Positions 27,169-36,875 of a stretch of DNA of 64,000 bases are shown here, piece by piece. This stretch comes from Pedobacter sp. Leaf194. Lineage in GTDB: Bacteria > Bacteroidota > Bacteroidia > Sphingobacteriales > Sphingobacteriaceae. The stretch spans positions 868,416 through 932,415 of the forward strand of contig NZ_LMPU01000009.1 of NCBI RefSeq assembly GCF_001423945.1, read 5' to 3'. The first letter of the stretch is position 1. Each line of letters starts with the position of its first letter. Below the pieces are notes generated by a model that saw only the letters and a list, made by a program, of their open reading frames with translations, was not told where the DNA came from and ran no database searches. The translations under genes and the position numbers were made by a program.

Positions 27169-27641
27169 ACAATGTAAGGCTCCATTTCCTTATCAATGCT
27201 TTTTCTAAGTTCCATTAATTTAATTGCATAGCCGTGCATGGCAATTTCTTTTTCAGTTTTAGGCTTAAATGCAGGAATCGGTTGCGGTTGCCCGTCATCA
27301 TCAACTGCTACGAAAACGATAATGCAGTGGGTGTTTTTTACAAAATTTGCTTGTCCGACAGGCTTTGAAAAAGCATCAACTGCGATGTGCATGCTGGTTT
27401 TTCCGGTATAAATAATCCGGGCTTCCATTTTTACCAAATGGCCAATATGTACAGGGTGAAAAAACCTGATACCGCCCACGTAAACCGTTACACAATAACG
27501 CTGACTCCACTGCAATGCACAAGCAAAAGCCGCCTGATCTATCCATTTCATCATCATTCCGCCATGCACTTTGCCGCCGTAATTTACGTCAGATGGCTCA
27601 CTTAAAAATTGCAGCTCTATGTGGTTTTGTGTTTTGGCCAT
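27165..27641 (-). CDS. Acyl-CoA thioesterase (hotdog fold)
   Basis: 158 residues from the ATG at 27639-27641 (MAKTQNHIELQFL); a longer frame adds 18 residues not typical of the family. The hotdog motif NYGGKVHGGMMMKWIDQAAFACA, with the catalytic Asp, and VHIGHLVKMEARIIYTGKTSMHIAVD match the YciA/BACH type of cytosolic acyl-CoA thioesterase. It hydrolyses acyl-CoA to free acid and CoA. It is convergent with, and overlaps by 3 bases, the PAS kinase gene. Confidence 0.9.
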   Translation of the reverse strand: MAKTQNHIELQFLSEPSDVNYGGKVHGGMMMKWIDQAAFACALQWSQRYCVTVYVGGIRFFHPVHIGHLVKMEARIIYTGKTSMHIAVDAFSKPVGQANFVKNTHCIIVFVAVDDDGQPQPIPAFKPKTEKEIAMHGYAIKLMELRKSIDKEMEPYIV

Positions 27642-27780
27642 GATTTTGGTAGTTTGCTTTTTGTTAATCGCAAAGTACGCAAAGCCTAAAAGCAATGAAA
27701 ATAAAGTTGCAATTTTAAATGCAGGGTAGCATATTTAATTAAACTGTCCTTTAGGTAGACCCTTCAGTTAATCACTTGTA

Positions 27781-28242
27781 TCACTCTGCAAATTCTTTTT
27801 CACAATGTTGTCTCAGCTGTTTTGGCCCCTGTGGCCAGATGAATGAAGTGGTCTGTTTCTTCCATCCAAGGCTTTTGTAAAAACGGTCGGCGCCGGGTGC
27901 AGCAGTTAGGTTTACAAAATGATAATCGTGCAGCTGGCTGTTTAAAGTATTTACGAGGTATTTTCCTAAACCATTTCCCTGAAAGTCCGGATCTACCACG
28001 ATGTCTGCTAGCATTGCATAATAGCGGCCATCGCCAACAACACGGCCAAATGCAATTATTTTTCCCTGATGATACACAAACAAGGTGACGGTACTTAAAG
28101 AAAATGCCTTGTGAATTTCGTCTGCAACCCGGTGCTTCCAGTTCACTTTTTGAAAAAGTTCGAGAACACGCTGCCAGTCAACACCATTTAAATCCGGGTT
28201 AAGCTGATAATCATAATGCTGATATTCGTTTATTTCATCCAT
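27781..28242 (-). CDS. GNAT family N-acetyltransferase
   Basis: 153 residues. The acetyl-CoA site is visible as VVDPDFQGNGLGKYLVNTL (the R/Q-x-x-G-x-G/A loop), preceded by strand GRVVGDGRYYAMLADI and followed by FVNLTAAPGADRFYKSLGW, the typical C-terminal motif of small GNAT enzymes. The substrate is unknown. Monocistronic as far as I can see. Confidence 0.9.
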   Translation of the reverse strand: MDEINEYQHYDYQLNPDLNGVDWQRVLELFQKVNWKHRVADEIHKAFSLSTVTLFVYHQGKIIAFGRVVGDGRYYAMLADIVVDPDFQGNGLGKYLVNTLNSQLHDYHFVNLTAAPGADRFYKSLGWKKQTTSFIWPQGPKQLRQHCEKEFAE

Positions 28243-28516
28243 TGACTAGTAATCTATTTCGACTGCATTTGAAACCCTTTATTTTTCAAAAAGTTTACTT
28301 TGTTTTAAATTCTCAGTCCAGCCATGCTCAAATCTTTCAGGCAACCGTGGTTGCGGTAATTTTGTGCATCGATTAGAGTTAGTGCATAGCAAAAGTGAAA
28401 TAGGATCTACTTAGCTTAATAGCGAATGTTTCGCCACTTAAAGCCGTTAAATTCCCATGGCGATTCATCATATTGAAAAAACCGGAAAGAAGCTCAATCT
28501 CAATGCCGATTTTACG

Positions 28517-28984
28517 CTAAGGTGAAGTAGCAATCGGTATGGAGAGGATAATTGCTTCTCTATCACCTTTTAAAAGCAAACCTTCTTGCCAGGCCGGTCC
28601 TTTAAAAAAAGTGTAGCTTTTTTGTCCTTTACCATCAATTGATACACGCTCTATTGTGGCAACTCGATCTGGAATCCTTGCGCCAAACCATTCCGAATCA
28701 GCCTTTTCCTTCCACGTTACCAAATAAACTACCGAGCCCGGAGCATAATTGGCTACTTCGTTCAACCGTTTCGAAGCAATGCTGTTTCCATAAAGTGTCG
28801 ACATTGTTTTCGCTTCTGCCTGCAAACTAACAGCCATGGGTGTCATTTCTAAGGGATTTTCCGGAAGGCTGGCATTGTTGCCAACTGAGGCTTGTCTATT
28901 AATCCGGCCTGAAGGATTTGAATTGCACCCGCAGATAAATAGAATAATGAAAGGAAGTATCCCCCCTGTATAGATTAATTTCAT
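28517..28984 (-). CDS. Hypothetical lipoprotein next to a cytochrome P460-type gene
   Basis: 155 residues from the ATG at 28982-28984; 18 extra upstream codons exist, but this start puts a lipobox-like ICGC at the end of a hydrophobic segment (IILFICGC), about residue 20. The rest is soluble, with no heme motif; NYAPGSVVYLVTWKEKADSEWFGARIPDRVATIERV is the most ordered-looking part, somewhat reminiscent of P460-type beta sheets. It starts 4 nt after the P460-type gene ends, so they are one operon. Function unknown. Confidence 0.7.
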   Translation of the reverse strand: MKLIYTGGILPFIILFICGCNSNPSGRINRQASVGNNASLPENPLEMTPMAVSLQAEAKTMSTLYGNSIASKRLNEVANYAPGSVVYLVTWKEKADSEWFGARIPDRVATIERVSIDGKGQKSYTFFKGPAWQEGLLLKGDREAIILSIPIATSP

Positions 28985-28988
28985 CTTA

Positions 28989-29915
28989 TTATTTTTTAAA
29001 ATCTTTGATATCAAGCGGTGTTGTAAAAACATAATCATTATTACGCTCGGGTCTGTGGCAGCTAATGCATTCGGAGTCGAATTTTACTGTTTTCCCATAA
29101 GGCAAAAGATTTTCCCCCTTCCAGCGTGCCCATCCCCAACCTTTCGTGCCGGCGTAGCGTGTAGCATCTTTTATCATAAACTCAACCTGAACAAACTGAC
29201 CGGCGTAAACATTTCCGTCTTTACCTTTCTCCTGTTTCCACGCAGTTTTGGCGAAAACAGTTCCATCCGGCCATGGCTTTGTTTTTCCATCGTGTATTGC
29301 TTTGACGGCTATCGGGTTGCCAAAAATGATGCGGATGGTGCCATTATCGAAACGATCGGTACTGCTTATGGCTTTCCAATTGCGATAACCAGGAAGATAT
29401 GCTACTCCATTCGGCGAATTTTTCACTTCCTTAACTTTAGGCTGCCCTACCCTGCTTACGGCATCGCCAGGTTTACTCACCAGATTGTTCAGAAAATAAT
29501 TTTTCAGCAGAGCTATATCCTTTTCCTTCAGCTTTGCCGACGGATGCAAGGCCGTATAGCTGCTCAGAGGCATCTCCCCGGAAAGAATTCCATTTAAGGC
29601 GAAATAGAGCATGGCATTGCGTTGCGGCGTGGCAAGCGAATCCCATTGCGAAAAATCAAGCGCCTTTCTGCCATCACGGATGTGCGAGGCTACCAAGAAG
29701 TTGGCGGGTGTGATCTTATCGAACCAGCGCAAATTGGTCTGTGCAGAGTGACAGTCGAAACAGGAGGTTTCGAATACATTTGCCACTTCTTTCGGAACGC
29801 CAGTCAAAGTTTTAGCCGTTTGTGCTTTTGCGGTGCTTAATTCCTCCGGCCTGATGAGTTGCGCCAGCAATACCAGGCATGCAATACAGAGTATAATTTT
29901 AAATTTGAATTTCAT
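28989..29915 (-). CDS. Heme-binding domain plus cytochrome P460-like protein
   Basis: 308 residues with an N-terminal export signal or anchor (about 5-20). Residues about 35-145 form a heme-binding domain with CFDCH (52-56), the Haem_bd type. The C-terminal half (about 165-308) resembles cytochrome P460 (YRNWKAISSTDRFDNGTIRIIFGN, GWGWARWKGENLLPYG) and ends with a second heme site CISCH (283-287). It should be a periplasmic c-type heme protein in electron transfer or small-molecule oxidation. It is followed by a lipoprotein gene and is divergent from a LytTR regulator. Confidence 0.85.
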   Translation of the reverse strand: MKFKFKIILCIACLVLLAQLIRPEELSTAKAQTAKTLTGVPKEVANVFETSCFDCHSAQTNLRWFDKITPANFLVASHIRDGRKALDFSQWDSLATPQRNAMLYFALNGILSGEMPLSSYTALHPSAKLKEKDIALLKNYFLNNLVSKPGDAVSRVGQPKVKEVKNSPNGVAYLPGYRNWKAISSTDRFDNGTIRIIFGNPIAVKAIHDGKTKPWPDGTVFAKTAWKQEKGKDGNVYAGQFVQVEFMIKDATRYAGTKGWGWARWKGENLLPYGKTVKFDSECISCHRPERNNDYVFTTPLDIKDFKK

Positions 29916-29946
29916 GATCTTCTATTTTTTGACCTACCCAAAATTA

Positions 29947-29959
29947 GCGCTCTAAGCGC
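29947..29959. promoter_or_regulatory. Short inverted repeat in the P460-LytTR divergent region
   Basis: GCGCT-CTA-AGCGC, a perfect palindrome of two 5-bp arms, 32 bp upstream of the P460-type start. It is GC-rich within an AT-rich spacer. It may be an operator; short length limits confidence. Confidence 0.3.
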
Positions 29960-30099
29960 CTATATGGTTCTTATAAGTATGTGAAAGGGATAAATTTAGC
30001 CTTAAAGACGAATAAATAGCTTTGAATAATCCGATCTTTTTTCAGACCTTGACCACGAATCCCAAATTAGTTTACTTGGCAGATTTTTAAGCACCTTAT

Positions 30100-31197
30100 A
30101 TGTTAAAAGGCCGGTTACACATTTTACTTTTTGCTGCCGTAAGTATCACGGTAATGATGATCAGTTACCTTTCCTTCCAGTACCTCTACGATAGCGCAGC
30201 CGAAAAATTATGGGCCAGCAAAATGGAATCAGGCGCCAGAGAAAGCAGGGAAATTGGCCGTTTGCTGGAGCAACAACTGCAAAGTGGTCTTCCACAGGAA
30301 AAAGTAATACACAACTTACAGCAAAGCATAGAAAATACCGACACACAAGGCGAATTTATCTGCATGTATGATAAAAACGGAATAGAGCTTTGCCACCCCA
30401 ATCCAGGTTTGATTGGTCAGAAAATAACCAGTGGAAACTCAATCTTAGCATCCGGAAGCGGCTCAATACCTTTTAATGACGCCATTGCTCAACAAAAAAG
30501 TTTGGGCGGTACGAGAACTTTTCCCGCAGCGGAGAACAGGCATTCGGAAATTGTTAATATCTATCCGGTTAAGGGCAGCGACTGGATTGTGGCTGCACAT
30601 GCAAATATTGAAGTATTAAAAGCAGAACTTTCTGGTCTTTACAGCCAATTTGTGGTGTGTTTTCTAATTACGGCGCTCATTATTATCGGTAGCTGTTTGT
30701 TGCTAATCAGGCAAATTTATGGGCGTTATGAAAAAGCGGTTTCCTCAGAAATAAGTAAGCTGAACGAAAAAGTAAATACACTGGGCAGCTTAAATGACCA
30801 GTTGGCCAGGTTGCAGCAGGAAAATGCCACAATTAAATTATACCAGGATAAAGAAATTTCCCGTAAACGAATCATTACCTATTTAAAGGATGAACTGATT
30901 CATCTGGACATTAGTGAAATTGCCTTTTTCTTTCTGGATGGAGCTGCCGTTAACATTGTAACCCATACGAACAAAAAGTACACAACGGCGTTAAGTTTGG
31001 ATGAACTGATGAAACAGCTTGATGATGAACAATTTTATCGTGCCAACCGGCAATTTATTATTAGCCTCAACTGCATAAAAACAATTTACATATACGGCAA
31101 AAACCAGCTGAAGATTGTGGTTTCACCCGAGCCTGATGAAGCCATACTAATTAGCAAAAACAAAGTGTCGGAATTTAAAAAATGGCTCGACAGATAG
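30100..31197 (+). CDS. Membrane-bound LytTR-family transcription regulator with extracytoplasmic sensor
   Basis: 365 residues. Helix 1 (about 8-30) and helix 2 (about 186-206) bracket a periplasmic region with a Cache-like segment (GEFICMYDKNGIELCHPNPG then LIGQKI). A cytoplasmic coiled coil (about 215-245) follows, then a LytTR DNA-binding domain (about 258-365) with EIAFFFLDGAAVNIVTHTNKKY and FYRANRQFIISLNCIKTIYIY. There is no kinase or receiver domain, so it looks like a one-component regulator that binds DNA from the membrane. It sits between and divergent from the P460 unit and next to the molybdenum hydroxylase unit, so it may control one or both (inference). Confidence 0.85.
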   Translation: MLKGRLHILLFAAVSITVMMISYLSFQYLYDSAAEKLWASKMESGARESREIGRLLEQQLQSGLPQEKVIHNLQQSIENTDTQGEFICMYDKNGIELCHPNPGLIGQKITSGNSILASGSGSIPFNDAIAQQKSLGGTRTFPAAENRHSEIVNIYPVKGSDWIVAAHANIEVLKAELSGLYSQFVVCFLITALIIIGSCLLLIRQIYGRYEKAVSSEISKLNEKVNTLGSLNDQLARLQQENATIKLYQDKEISRKRIITYLKDELIHLDISEIAFFFLDGAAVNIVTHTNKKYTTALSLDELMKQLDDEQFYRANRQFIISLNCIKTIYIYGKNQLKIVVSPEPDEAILISKNKVSEFKKWLDR

Positions 31198-31225
31198 CTT
31201 TTGCTATTAATAACGCTGTTCCCAA

Positions 31226-31825
31226 TTATTTCGCGGGTGCAAAAGCACCCGTTTGCAACCATTTAAGCCACGCTTTTTTGAATTCAGCATGAGAAATCGG
31301 TGGCAAACTTCTGCCCTCGCCGGGATTCCATCCTGCCAGTACAAGTCCGTCATCAGCATGTGCAATCAGTTCCTTCATTCCTTTATTCCCGTTCTGTTTC
31401 GGGTTAACAAGCTGCTTAGCAAGCTGGTTCGCACTACGTCCCTGGAACACCATTTTCATATTGTCTGGCGGAAGATGCCAGTTAGGATTACCCGGAGGCG
31501 TATGCAGTCCGGGCGTATTTTCAGCTTGATGGCAATTTGAACACTTCATTGCTAAAACACCTTTGCCTTCAACACCGCGTTTTGGTAACATCGTGTGCAG
31601 ATGGCTGTCGTCTCCCTGCAAGGGAACATTGCCCGCTGGATGACAGTTCATGCACCGCGGACTCATCAGCACAGCGTATACCTGCTTAAATGCGGCCACG
31701 GAGGCTATACTATCCTTTACCACCATTAATGGTTCGGTTTTAGTTTCTTTCTTGCTAACGTTAAACGATAATGCCATAACTACAGAACTCAGCAGCATCA
31801 GGCCTAAAATAATCGGTTTCTTCAT
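31226..31825 (-). CDS. Di-heme cytochrome c-like protein of the molybdenum hydroxylase cluster
   Basis: 199 residues with an N-terminal export signal (about 1-20). Two c-type heme motifs are visible: CMNCH (58-62) and CSNCH (95-99). Histidines and methionines in between (LHTML, MKMVF) could be axial ligands. Proteins of this type are found beside IorAB-like enzymes in Bacteroidota. It should carry electrons from the molybdenum enzyme to the respiratory chain. Its ATG overlaps the stop of the large subunit by one base, so translation is coupled. Confidence 0.87.
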   Translation of the reverse strand: MKKPIILGLMLLSSVVMALSFNVSKKETKTEPLMVVKDSIASVAAFKQVYAVLMSPRCMNCHPAGNVPLQGDDSHLHTMLPKRGVEGKGVLAMKCSNCHQAENTPGLHTPPGNPNWHLPPDNMKMVFQGRSANQLAKQLVNPKQNGNKGMKELIAHADDGLVLAGWNPGEGRSLPPISHAEFKKAWLKWLQTGAFAPAK

Positions 31826-33975
31826 TACTGTTGGATAAGTTTATGATTTGCAATGGGCAGGTTATATATTCTCTTTCCTGTGGCAGTAAAAATTGCATTT
31901 ACGATTGCAGGGGCCGTTGGTGGCACAGAGCATTCTCCGGCACCGCCCATCTTTTCGTTACTATCCACAATAAAAACATTAATTTCGGGAGATTCATGCA
32001 TGCGTGCGATGCGATAATCATAAAAATTATTTTGCTGGAGCTTTCCTTTTTCTAATGTCAATTCGCCATAGAGAGCCATTGTAAGGCCGAAAACAATCCC
32101 GCTTTCAGTTTGCGCCTTCACTCCATCGGGGTTAACCGCCAAACCGCAATCAATGGCACAATCAATTTTATGAACCCGCACCTGTCCATCAGCAATGCTC
32201 ACTTCTGCCAACACTGCTACAAAGCTTCCGAAAGCCTCATTTACTGCAATGCCTTTAAACCTTCCTTTGGGAAGTGTTTTTTTCCATTCACCTTTTTCTG
32301 CTACAAGATTAAGTGCAGCCAGGTGACGGGGATGATCTGCCAATAATCTTTGCCTGTAGGCTACCGGATCCTGTCCGCTACTTTTCGCTAGTTCGTCAAT
32401 CATCGTTTCCATCACATAAGCGGTATGGGTATGTCCAACTGAGCGGTACCACAGTACAGGAACAACTTCTTCAGTATTATGCAATCCAACAAAATGATCG
32501 GGCACTTGGGTTAGGTAAGGCGATCCCATTACGCCCTCTACAGAAGTGCTGTCGATGGGCGTTTTCGGGGCACCAAAGGCAGGCGTAGCAGCCTGCATGA
32601 TTGATTGTCCGACAATATTATGTTTCCATGCCACAGGCAAGCCTTCACTGTTTAACCCTACCTGCACATTATGAACGAAAAACGGCCGGTAATGCCCGCC
32701 TTTCATATCATCTTCGCGACTCCAAACCATTTTTATCGATTTGCCTGAATTCTTGGCAATATGTACGGCTTCTGAAACAAAATCTGTAACTGGTGTAGCT
32801 CTACGTCCGAAGCCGCCTCCCAGAAAGGGAATATTTACCTTAACCTTTTCGGGTGCAAAGCCCAGAATTTTTGCTGCCGATGCCTGCTCCGCCGCAGGCA
32901 ATTGTGTTCCCGTCCAGATTTCACAGCCATCACCATCTATTCTAACAGTGCAGTTTAAAGGTTCCATTGCTGCATGCGCCAGATATGGAAATACATATTC
33001 TGCTTTATAAACCTTCGCAGATTTTGAAATTCCCGCAGCGGCATCGCCTTTTTTCTGTGCGGTTAAACCATCCGTGGCAGCAAGTTTTTTATATTCGGCT
33101 GCTTGTTTAACGGTAGATAGCTGTGCTCCTATTCCATCCTCCCAAACAACAGATAAAACCTTTTTGCCCTGTTGTGCTGCGTAGTAATGCTCAGCAATCA
33201 CGGCTACGCCGGTCGGTATCTGGACTACCTGCTTCACCCCGGGCACAAGCATGGCTTTTGTTGAATCAAATGATTTAACCTTTCCTCCAAAAACCGGAGC
33301 ATGGGCAACAACAGCAGTTAGCAAGCCGGGAAGTTTGATGTCCATACCAAAAACTGCGGAGCCATTTGTTTTTACCGATGCATCCAAGCGTTTGTTTCCT
33401 TTCCCGATGTATTTCCATTCAGCTGGTTTTTTAAGCTGTGGCCGCTCTGGTATAGGAAGCAAGGCTGCATCTGCTGCTAATTCGCCGTAGGTATATTTGT
33501 TTTTACCTGCGATAACAATACCATTCTCGGCTTTACAGTCTTTTAAATCCGTTCCTGACTTTTTAGAAGCAGCTTGCATAAGCATAATCCTGGCGGTTGC
33601 GCCGGCGTATCGGTATCGGTCAAACTCCGACCAGGTTGTTGAGGATCCTCCTGTTATCTGAACGCCGAAAACAGTATGGTTTAGTGCTTTATCCGGCCCT
33701 CCATGTTTAACGATTATTTTTTTGAGGTCAACGTCCAGTTCCTCAGCTATCAACATCGGTAGGGTTGTCCAAATGCCCTGGCCCATTTCTACATGACTAA
33801 GCGTAACGGTTATGGTGTTGTCGGCGCCAATATTCAAAAAGGCATTTGGCGTAAATCCGGATGTAGCTGTTGGCTGTGATAATGCAGCCAGCTTATTTGC
33901 CTGTGGAATGGTGAATGATATTAGCAAGCCGCCGCCAAGAACCGCACTTGATTGTATGAAGTTTCTTCGGTTCAT
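31825..33975 (-). CDS. Molybdopterin-binding subunit, xanthine dehydrogenase/IorB family, Tat-exported
   Basis: 716 residues. The N-terminus [16 protein letters not shown] is a twin-arginine signal, so the folded enzyme is sent to the periplasm. The molybdenum-site motif GGGFGRR is at 386-392, and the catalytic Glu is at about 681 in [13 protein letters not shown]. Domain order matches isoquinoline 1-oxidoreductase beta subunits and aldehyde dehydrogenases of this kind (split N-terminal region, then Mo-binding region). It hydroxylates a heterocycle or aldehyde using water. The substrate is unknown. It overlaps the 2Fe-2S subunit gene by 4 bases. Confidence 0.92.
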   Translation of the reverse strand: MNRRNFIQSSAVLGGGLLISFTIPQANKLAALSQPTATSGFTPNAFLNIGADNTITVTLSHVEMGQGIWTTLPMLIAEELDVDLKKIIVKHGGPDKALNHTVFGVQITGGSSTTWSEFDRYRYAGATARIMLMQAASKKSGTDLKDCKAENGIVIAGKNKYTYGELAADAALLPIPERPQLKKPAEWKYIGKGNKRLDASVKTNGSAVFGMDIKLPGLLTAVVAHAPVFGGKVKSFDSTKAMLVPGVKQVVQIPTGVAVIAEHYYAAQQGKKVLSVVWEDGIGAQLSTVKQAAEYKKLAATDGLTAQKKGDAAAGISKSAKVYKAEYVFPYLAHAAMEPLNCTVRIDGDGCEIWTGTQLPAAEQASAAKILGFAPEKVKVNIPFLGGGFGRRATPVTDFVSEAVHIAKNSGKSIKMVWSREDDMKGGHYRPFFVHNVQVGLNSEGLPVAWKHNIVGQSIMQAATPAFGAPKTPIDSTSVEGVMGSPYLTQVPDHFVGLHNTEEVVPVLWYRSVGHTHTAYVMETMIDELAKSSGQDPVAYRQRLLADHPRHLAALNLVAEKGEWKKTLPKGRFKGIAVNEAFGSFVAVLAEVSIADGQVRVHKIDCAIDCGLAVNPDGVKAQTESGIVFGLTMALYGELTLEKGKLQQNNFYDYRIARMHESPEINVFIVDSNEKMGGAGECSVPPTAPAIVNAIFTATGKRIYNLPIANHKLIQQ

Positions 33976-34448
33976 GGCTTTACTCCCTCCTGCTGCATCT
34001 TCGCAGCTTTATGGATTGCAGCCCTTATTCTTGGGTAAGTGCCACAACGGCAAATGTTACCCGACATTGCATCATCAATATCCTGATCCGTTGGGTTTGG
34101 CTTTTCCCGCAGCAATACCGCTGCAGACATAAGCTGCCCGGACTGGCAATATCCGCACTGCGGTACATCCAGTTCTGCCCACGCCAACTGAAGCGGATGG
34201 TCGTTATTTTCGCTCAATGCCTCAATGGTGATAATTTGCTGTCCTACTGCCCTGCTTACCTTGGTAACGCATGAACGCAGTGCTTCTCCGTTTACATGAA
34301 CGGTGCAGGCGCCACACTGGGCTACGCCACATCCAAATTTAGTACCTGTAAGCCCAAGTAGGTCGCGAAGAACCCAAAGCAATGGCATATTAGGATCAAC
34401 ATTAACCTCTCTAGCCAAACCGTTTACAGTTAGCGTTAATTTCTCCAT
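33972..34448 (-). CDS. 2Fe-2S subunit of molybdenum hydroxylase (IorA-like)
   Basis: 158 residues. The plant-ferredoxin-type cluster uses Cys40, 45, 48 and 60 ([17 protein letters not shown] then SC), and the second cluster Cys98, 101, 133 and 135 ([18 protein letters not shown]). All eight ligands are present. It passes electrons from the molybdenum site. There is no signal peptide; such subunits travel with the Tat-exported partner. First gene of the three-gene unit. Confidence 0.94.
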   Translation of the reverse strand: MEKLTLTVNGLAREVNVDPNMPLLWVLRDLLGLTGTKFGCGVAQCGACTVHVNGEALRSCVTKVSRAVGQQIITIEALSENNDHPLQLAWAELDVPQCGYCQSGQLMSAAVLLREKPNPTDQDIDDAMSGNICRCGTYPRIRAAIHKAAKMQQEGVKP

Positions 34449-34626
34449 TATAATTTGAAATTATTTGTATATCAATATAGTTAGTATTTTCCTAATATGC
34501 CTCATACGAAAAACAAATCGCTATCAACAACAGCATTTTCCGAAGACCTGGGTGGTTCGCATTGCCACATTATCCGCTCAGTTTCAATTCGCGGGCTTTG
34601 TTAGCCTTTACAATGACAAGAATACT

Positions 34627-35676
34627 TTACTCCACTTTCCTGAAAATAGATTTCATGGTTTCTTTATCCAGACTTTCCATATCGATTAATTTTAATGTTT
34701 TCACCATTTCTAGCGTAGAAGTTTTATAGGTTTTAAAGTGTGGCGTCTGCAAGTGATTTTCATAAGCGGCTTTATCGGCGTAGATTTCAACAATCCTTAT
34801 CTGTGTTGGCTGTGCTTTCTGAAACATTGGAAAAATAGCAACCACGCCGGGTTCTTTAGCAATCGATGCAGCCGCCTCTTCTTTTAGGATAGATTTGTAA
34901 TGTTCCAAATGTTCAGGAAGGATTTCTATTTCAGAAATGCGGACAATCATATCTCGCCGTACAACTGGCAGCAAAGGCCGGTCTATATTTTTTAGTAAGG
35001 TATTTGCCTGCGTTGTACTTACCAATTCCTGAACAACAACGCTCAATTCTTGCAGCTGCGAATCTGTTATGCCCGTATTTCTACCCATTTTAAGGTGCGC
35101 CTGCAACTGGCTCTCCACGCCCTCCATAGCTGTTAATGCAGTAATAGTAATTAGCTCTCGTTTGCGAAAATCGAGCACCTCACTTGCGAAGACATCCGCA
35201 AAAAGATGTTCTTTCAAAAAAGCATCAATACGCGGTGCAAATTCTCCAAAACCAGGTGCGGGCTTAGCTTGTGGTGTTTTAGTGAGTTGCTCCAGCGTTC
35301 GGCGACCCTGTTCATATTTATCGCTTACCGTGTTTTGAATAATTTTTTGCCCTTCGGGATCTTCGATCTTCCTCGCTTTGCGTTCATCCAAAACTGCAGA
35401 AAAAGTGTTAATAGCATTTAAACTCCGCGGAAACCCACAATAAGCATAGAGTTGTGTAAGTGCTTCTTTAATTTCATTGATGGTTAAACCATTATCAAGT
35501 CCGCGGTCCAGCTGAACTTTAAGCAGCTCTATTTTACCTGCAGCTGTTGTTGCTGCAATACCTGCAAGGCTTCTTTCCTGTTTAGTTAATGTTGCCATTT
35601 CTTGTGCTTTGGATTTGGGGATGATTACATTGAACAGCAACAGTAGCAATCCAAGTTTCCAGCTGATTAATTTCAT
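34627..35676 (-). CDS. Exported fusion of two carboxymuconolactone decarboxylase-like domains and an ABM domain
   Basis: 349 residues with a signal peptide (about 1-24, ending KAQ). Two CMD/AhpD-like helical domains occupy about 30-110 (GLDNGLTINEIKEALTQLYAYCGFPRSLNAI) and 140-235 (RKRELITITALTAMEGVESQLQAHL). The second lacks the Cys pair seen in AhpD-type enzymes. Residues about 248-345 are an antibiotic-biosynthesis-monooxygenase (ABM) domain (VRISEIEILPEHLEHYKSILKEE). Separate genes for these parts are common next to AraC regulators; a secreted three-domain fusion is less usual. Its start overlaps the cupin gene by 4 bases. Confidence 0.85.
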   Translation of the reverse strand: MKLISWKLGLLLLLFNVIIPKSKAQEMATLTKQERSLAGIAATTAAGKIELLKVQLDRGLDNGLTINEIKEALTQLYAYCGFPRSLNAINTFSAVLDERKARKIEDPEGQKIIQNTVSDKYEQGRRTLEQLTKTPQAKPAPGFGEFAPRIDAFLKEHLFADVFASEVLDFRKRELITITALTAMEGVESQLQAHLKMGRNTGITDSQLQELSVVVQELVSTTQANTLLKNIDRPLLPVVRRDMIVRISEIEILPEHLEHYKSILKEEAAASIAKEPGVVAIFPMFQKAQPTQIRIVEIYADKAAYENHLQTPHFKTYKTSTLEMVKTLKLIDMESLDKETMKSIFRKVE

Positions 35677-36197
35677 ATTTTCGGAATCTCGTTATTGGCA
35701 TTTTGATAGACCTCATCACTAACCGGCTCTAGCCATTTATTTTCGTTTGCAGCAGGATTGCCATTGGTGGCAAGGTGAGAGAACCAGCTTTCGGCCGTTG
35801 CGCCGTGCCAGTGTTCTACGTTCGGTGCAATTTCTACGATGTCGCCAGGCTTTAAATACCTTGCCGGTTTACCCCGCTCCTGGTACAAACCTTCGCCACC
35901 AATTACTATCAGTAACTGCCCGCCGGTATGGCTGTGCCAATTGTTTCTGCAGCCAGGCTCGAAGGTTACATTTGCCAATGGAACATTGAGATCTTTATTG
36001 CTGGTTAGCGTAGCCAGATAAGATGTGCCGGTAAAGTATTTGGCAAAGCCGGCGTTTTCTTCGCCGGTCGGAAAATCGCTTATTTTTGGAATTTCTGTTT
36101 TCATTTTATTTTCTGTTTTTTGAAGTACGCTTTGCGCATTCAGCTTATACGTAGTGAAGGAGGCTATCATCGCCATAATTATCATTTTGCTTACCAT
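35673..36197 (-). CDS. Cupin domain protein, exported
   Basis: 174 residues beginning with a signal peptide (about 1-21, ending LNAQ). The cupin barrel has motif 1 RNNWHSHTGGQLLIVIGGEGLY and motif 2 PGDIVEIAPNVEHWHGA, with the metal-binding His residues present. An internal Met (MKTEIPKI, about 32) would give a cytoplasmic form; the signal peptide favours the longer start. Related short cupins occur with CMD-domain proteins. The reaction is unknown. Confidence 0.86.
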   Translation of the reverse strand: MVSKMIIMAMIASFTTYKLNAQSVLQKTENKMKTEIPKISDFPTGEENAGFAKYFTGTSYLATLTSNKDLNVPLANVTFEPGCRNNWHSHTGGQLLIVIGGEGLYQERGKPARYLKPGDIVEIAPNVEHWHGATAESWFSHLATNGNPAANENKWLEPVSDEVYQNANNEIPKI

Positions 36198-36205
36198 CGG
36201 CTTCC

Positions 36206-36772
36206 CTAAATTTGTTTTAAGAACCTTGCCGGCACCCCACCCACAACAGTATTGTCTTCAACATTTTTTGAAACTACTGCACCAGCGGCAACAACAGCAT
36301 TTTCGCCAATGGTTACACCTGGCAATATGATCGCGTTTGCTCCAATCCAGGCATTTTTTTTAATATGGATTTTACCCGGTACCAAGCATGCCCGCTCGGC
36401 TGGTGCCAACGGATGGCCCTCGGAAAGCAAACTTACTTTCGGACCGATCAGCACATTGTCTTCAATCACAATTCCACCTAATGTTAAAAATGTGCAGTCG
36501 AAATTGATAAAGACATTTTTTCCGATACTTAGATGCTTTCCGTAATTGATGTACAGCGGTGGAAAAACAGCTACTGTTTGGTCTATTTTTTTGCCGGTAA
36601 TTTGACCAAGGATTTCTACCATGAAAGCCGGATCAGCACTGCTGTTAAGCTGTTGCAACAGGCCAATCGTCGCATAGGACGACTTTCTGAGTTCACCCCA
36701 TCCGCCATGCGCTGCAGTGATGTTTTGCCCGTTATTTAAATCGTCGAATATTGAATTATCTGAATTATTCAT
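36206..36772 (-). CDS. Sugar O-acetyltransferase, left-handed beta-helix (Maa/LacA type)
   Basis: 188 residues. An N-terminal helical part (Maa-like) is followed by hexapeptide repeats forming a left-handed beta helix (IGKNVFINFDCTFLTLGGIVIEDNVLIGPKVSLLSEGHPL, IGANAIILPGVTIGENAVVAAGAVV). The His in SEGHPL is the expected catalytic base. It transfers acetyl from acetyl-CoA to a sugar hydroxyl. It lies 8 nt ahead of the cupin gene, first in this operon, and is divergent from the AraC regulator. Confidence 0.9.
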   Translation of the reverse strand: MNNSDNSIFDDLNNGQNITAAHGGWGELRKSSYATIGLLQQLNSSADPAFMVEILGQITGKKIDQTVAVFPPLYINYGKHLSIGKNVFINFDCTFLTLGGIVIEDNVLIGPKVSLLSEGHPLAPAERACLVPGKIHIKKNAWIGANAIILPGVTIGENAVVAAGAVVSKNVEDNTVVGGVPARFLKQI

Positions 36773-36875
36773 CTTATTAAAACATCAAATCTCCGACCAA
36801 TTTAGTTCTGATTTATGGCACTAATGACGCCATTAATGTCAAATATTACCTAATTTAGGATTTAAATTCGAATAA

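Noticed and set aside
28418..28440. Palindrome GCGAA-TGT-TTCGC in a gene-free stretch
   Set aside because: Short arms, far from any start codon and without promoter elements; likely chance.
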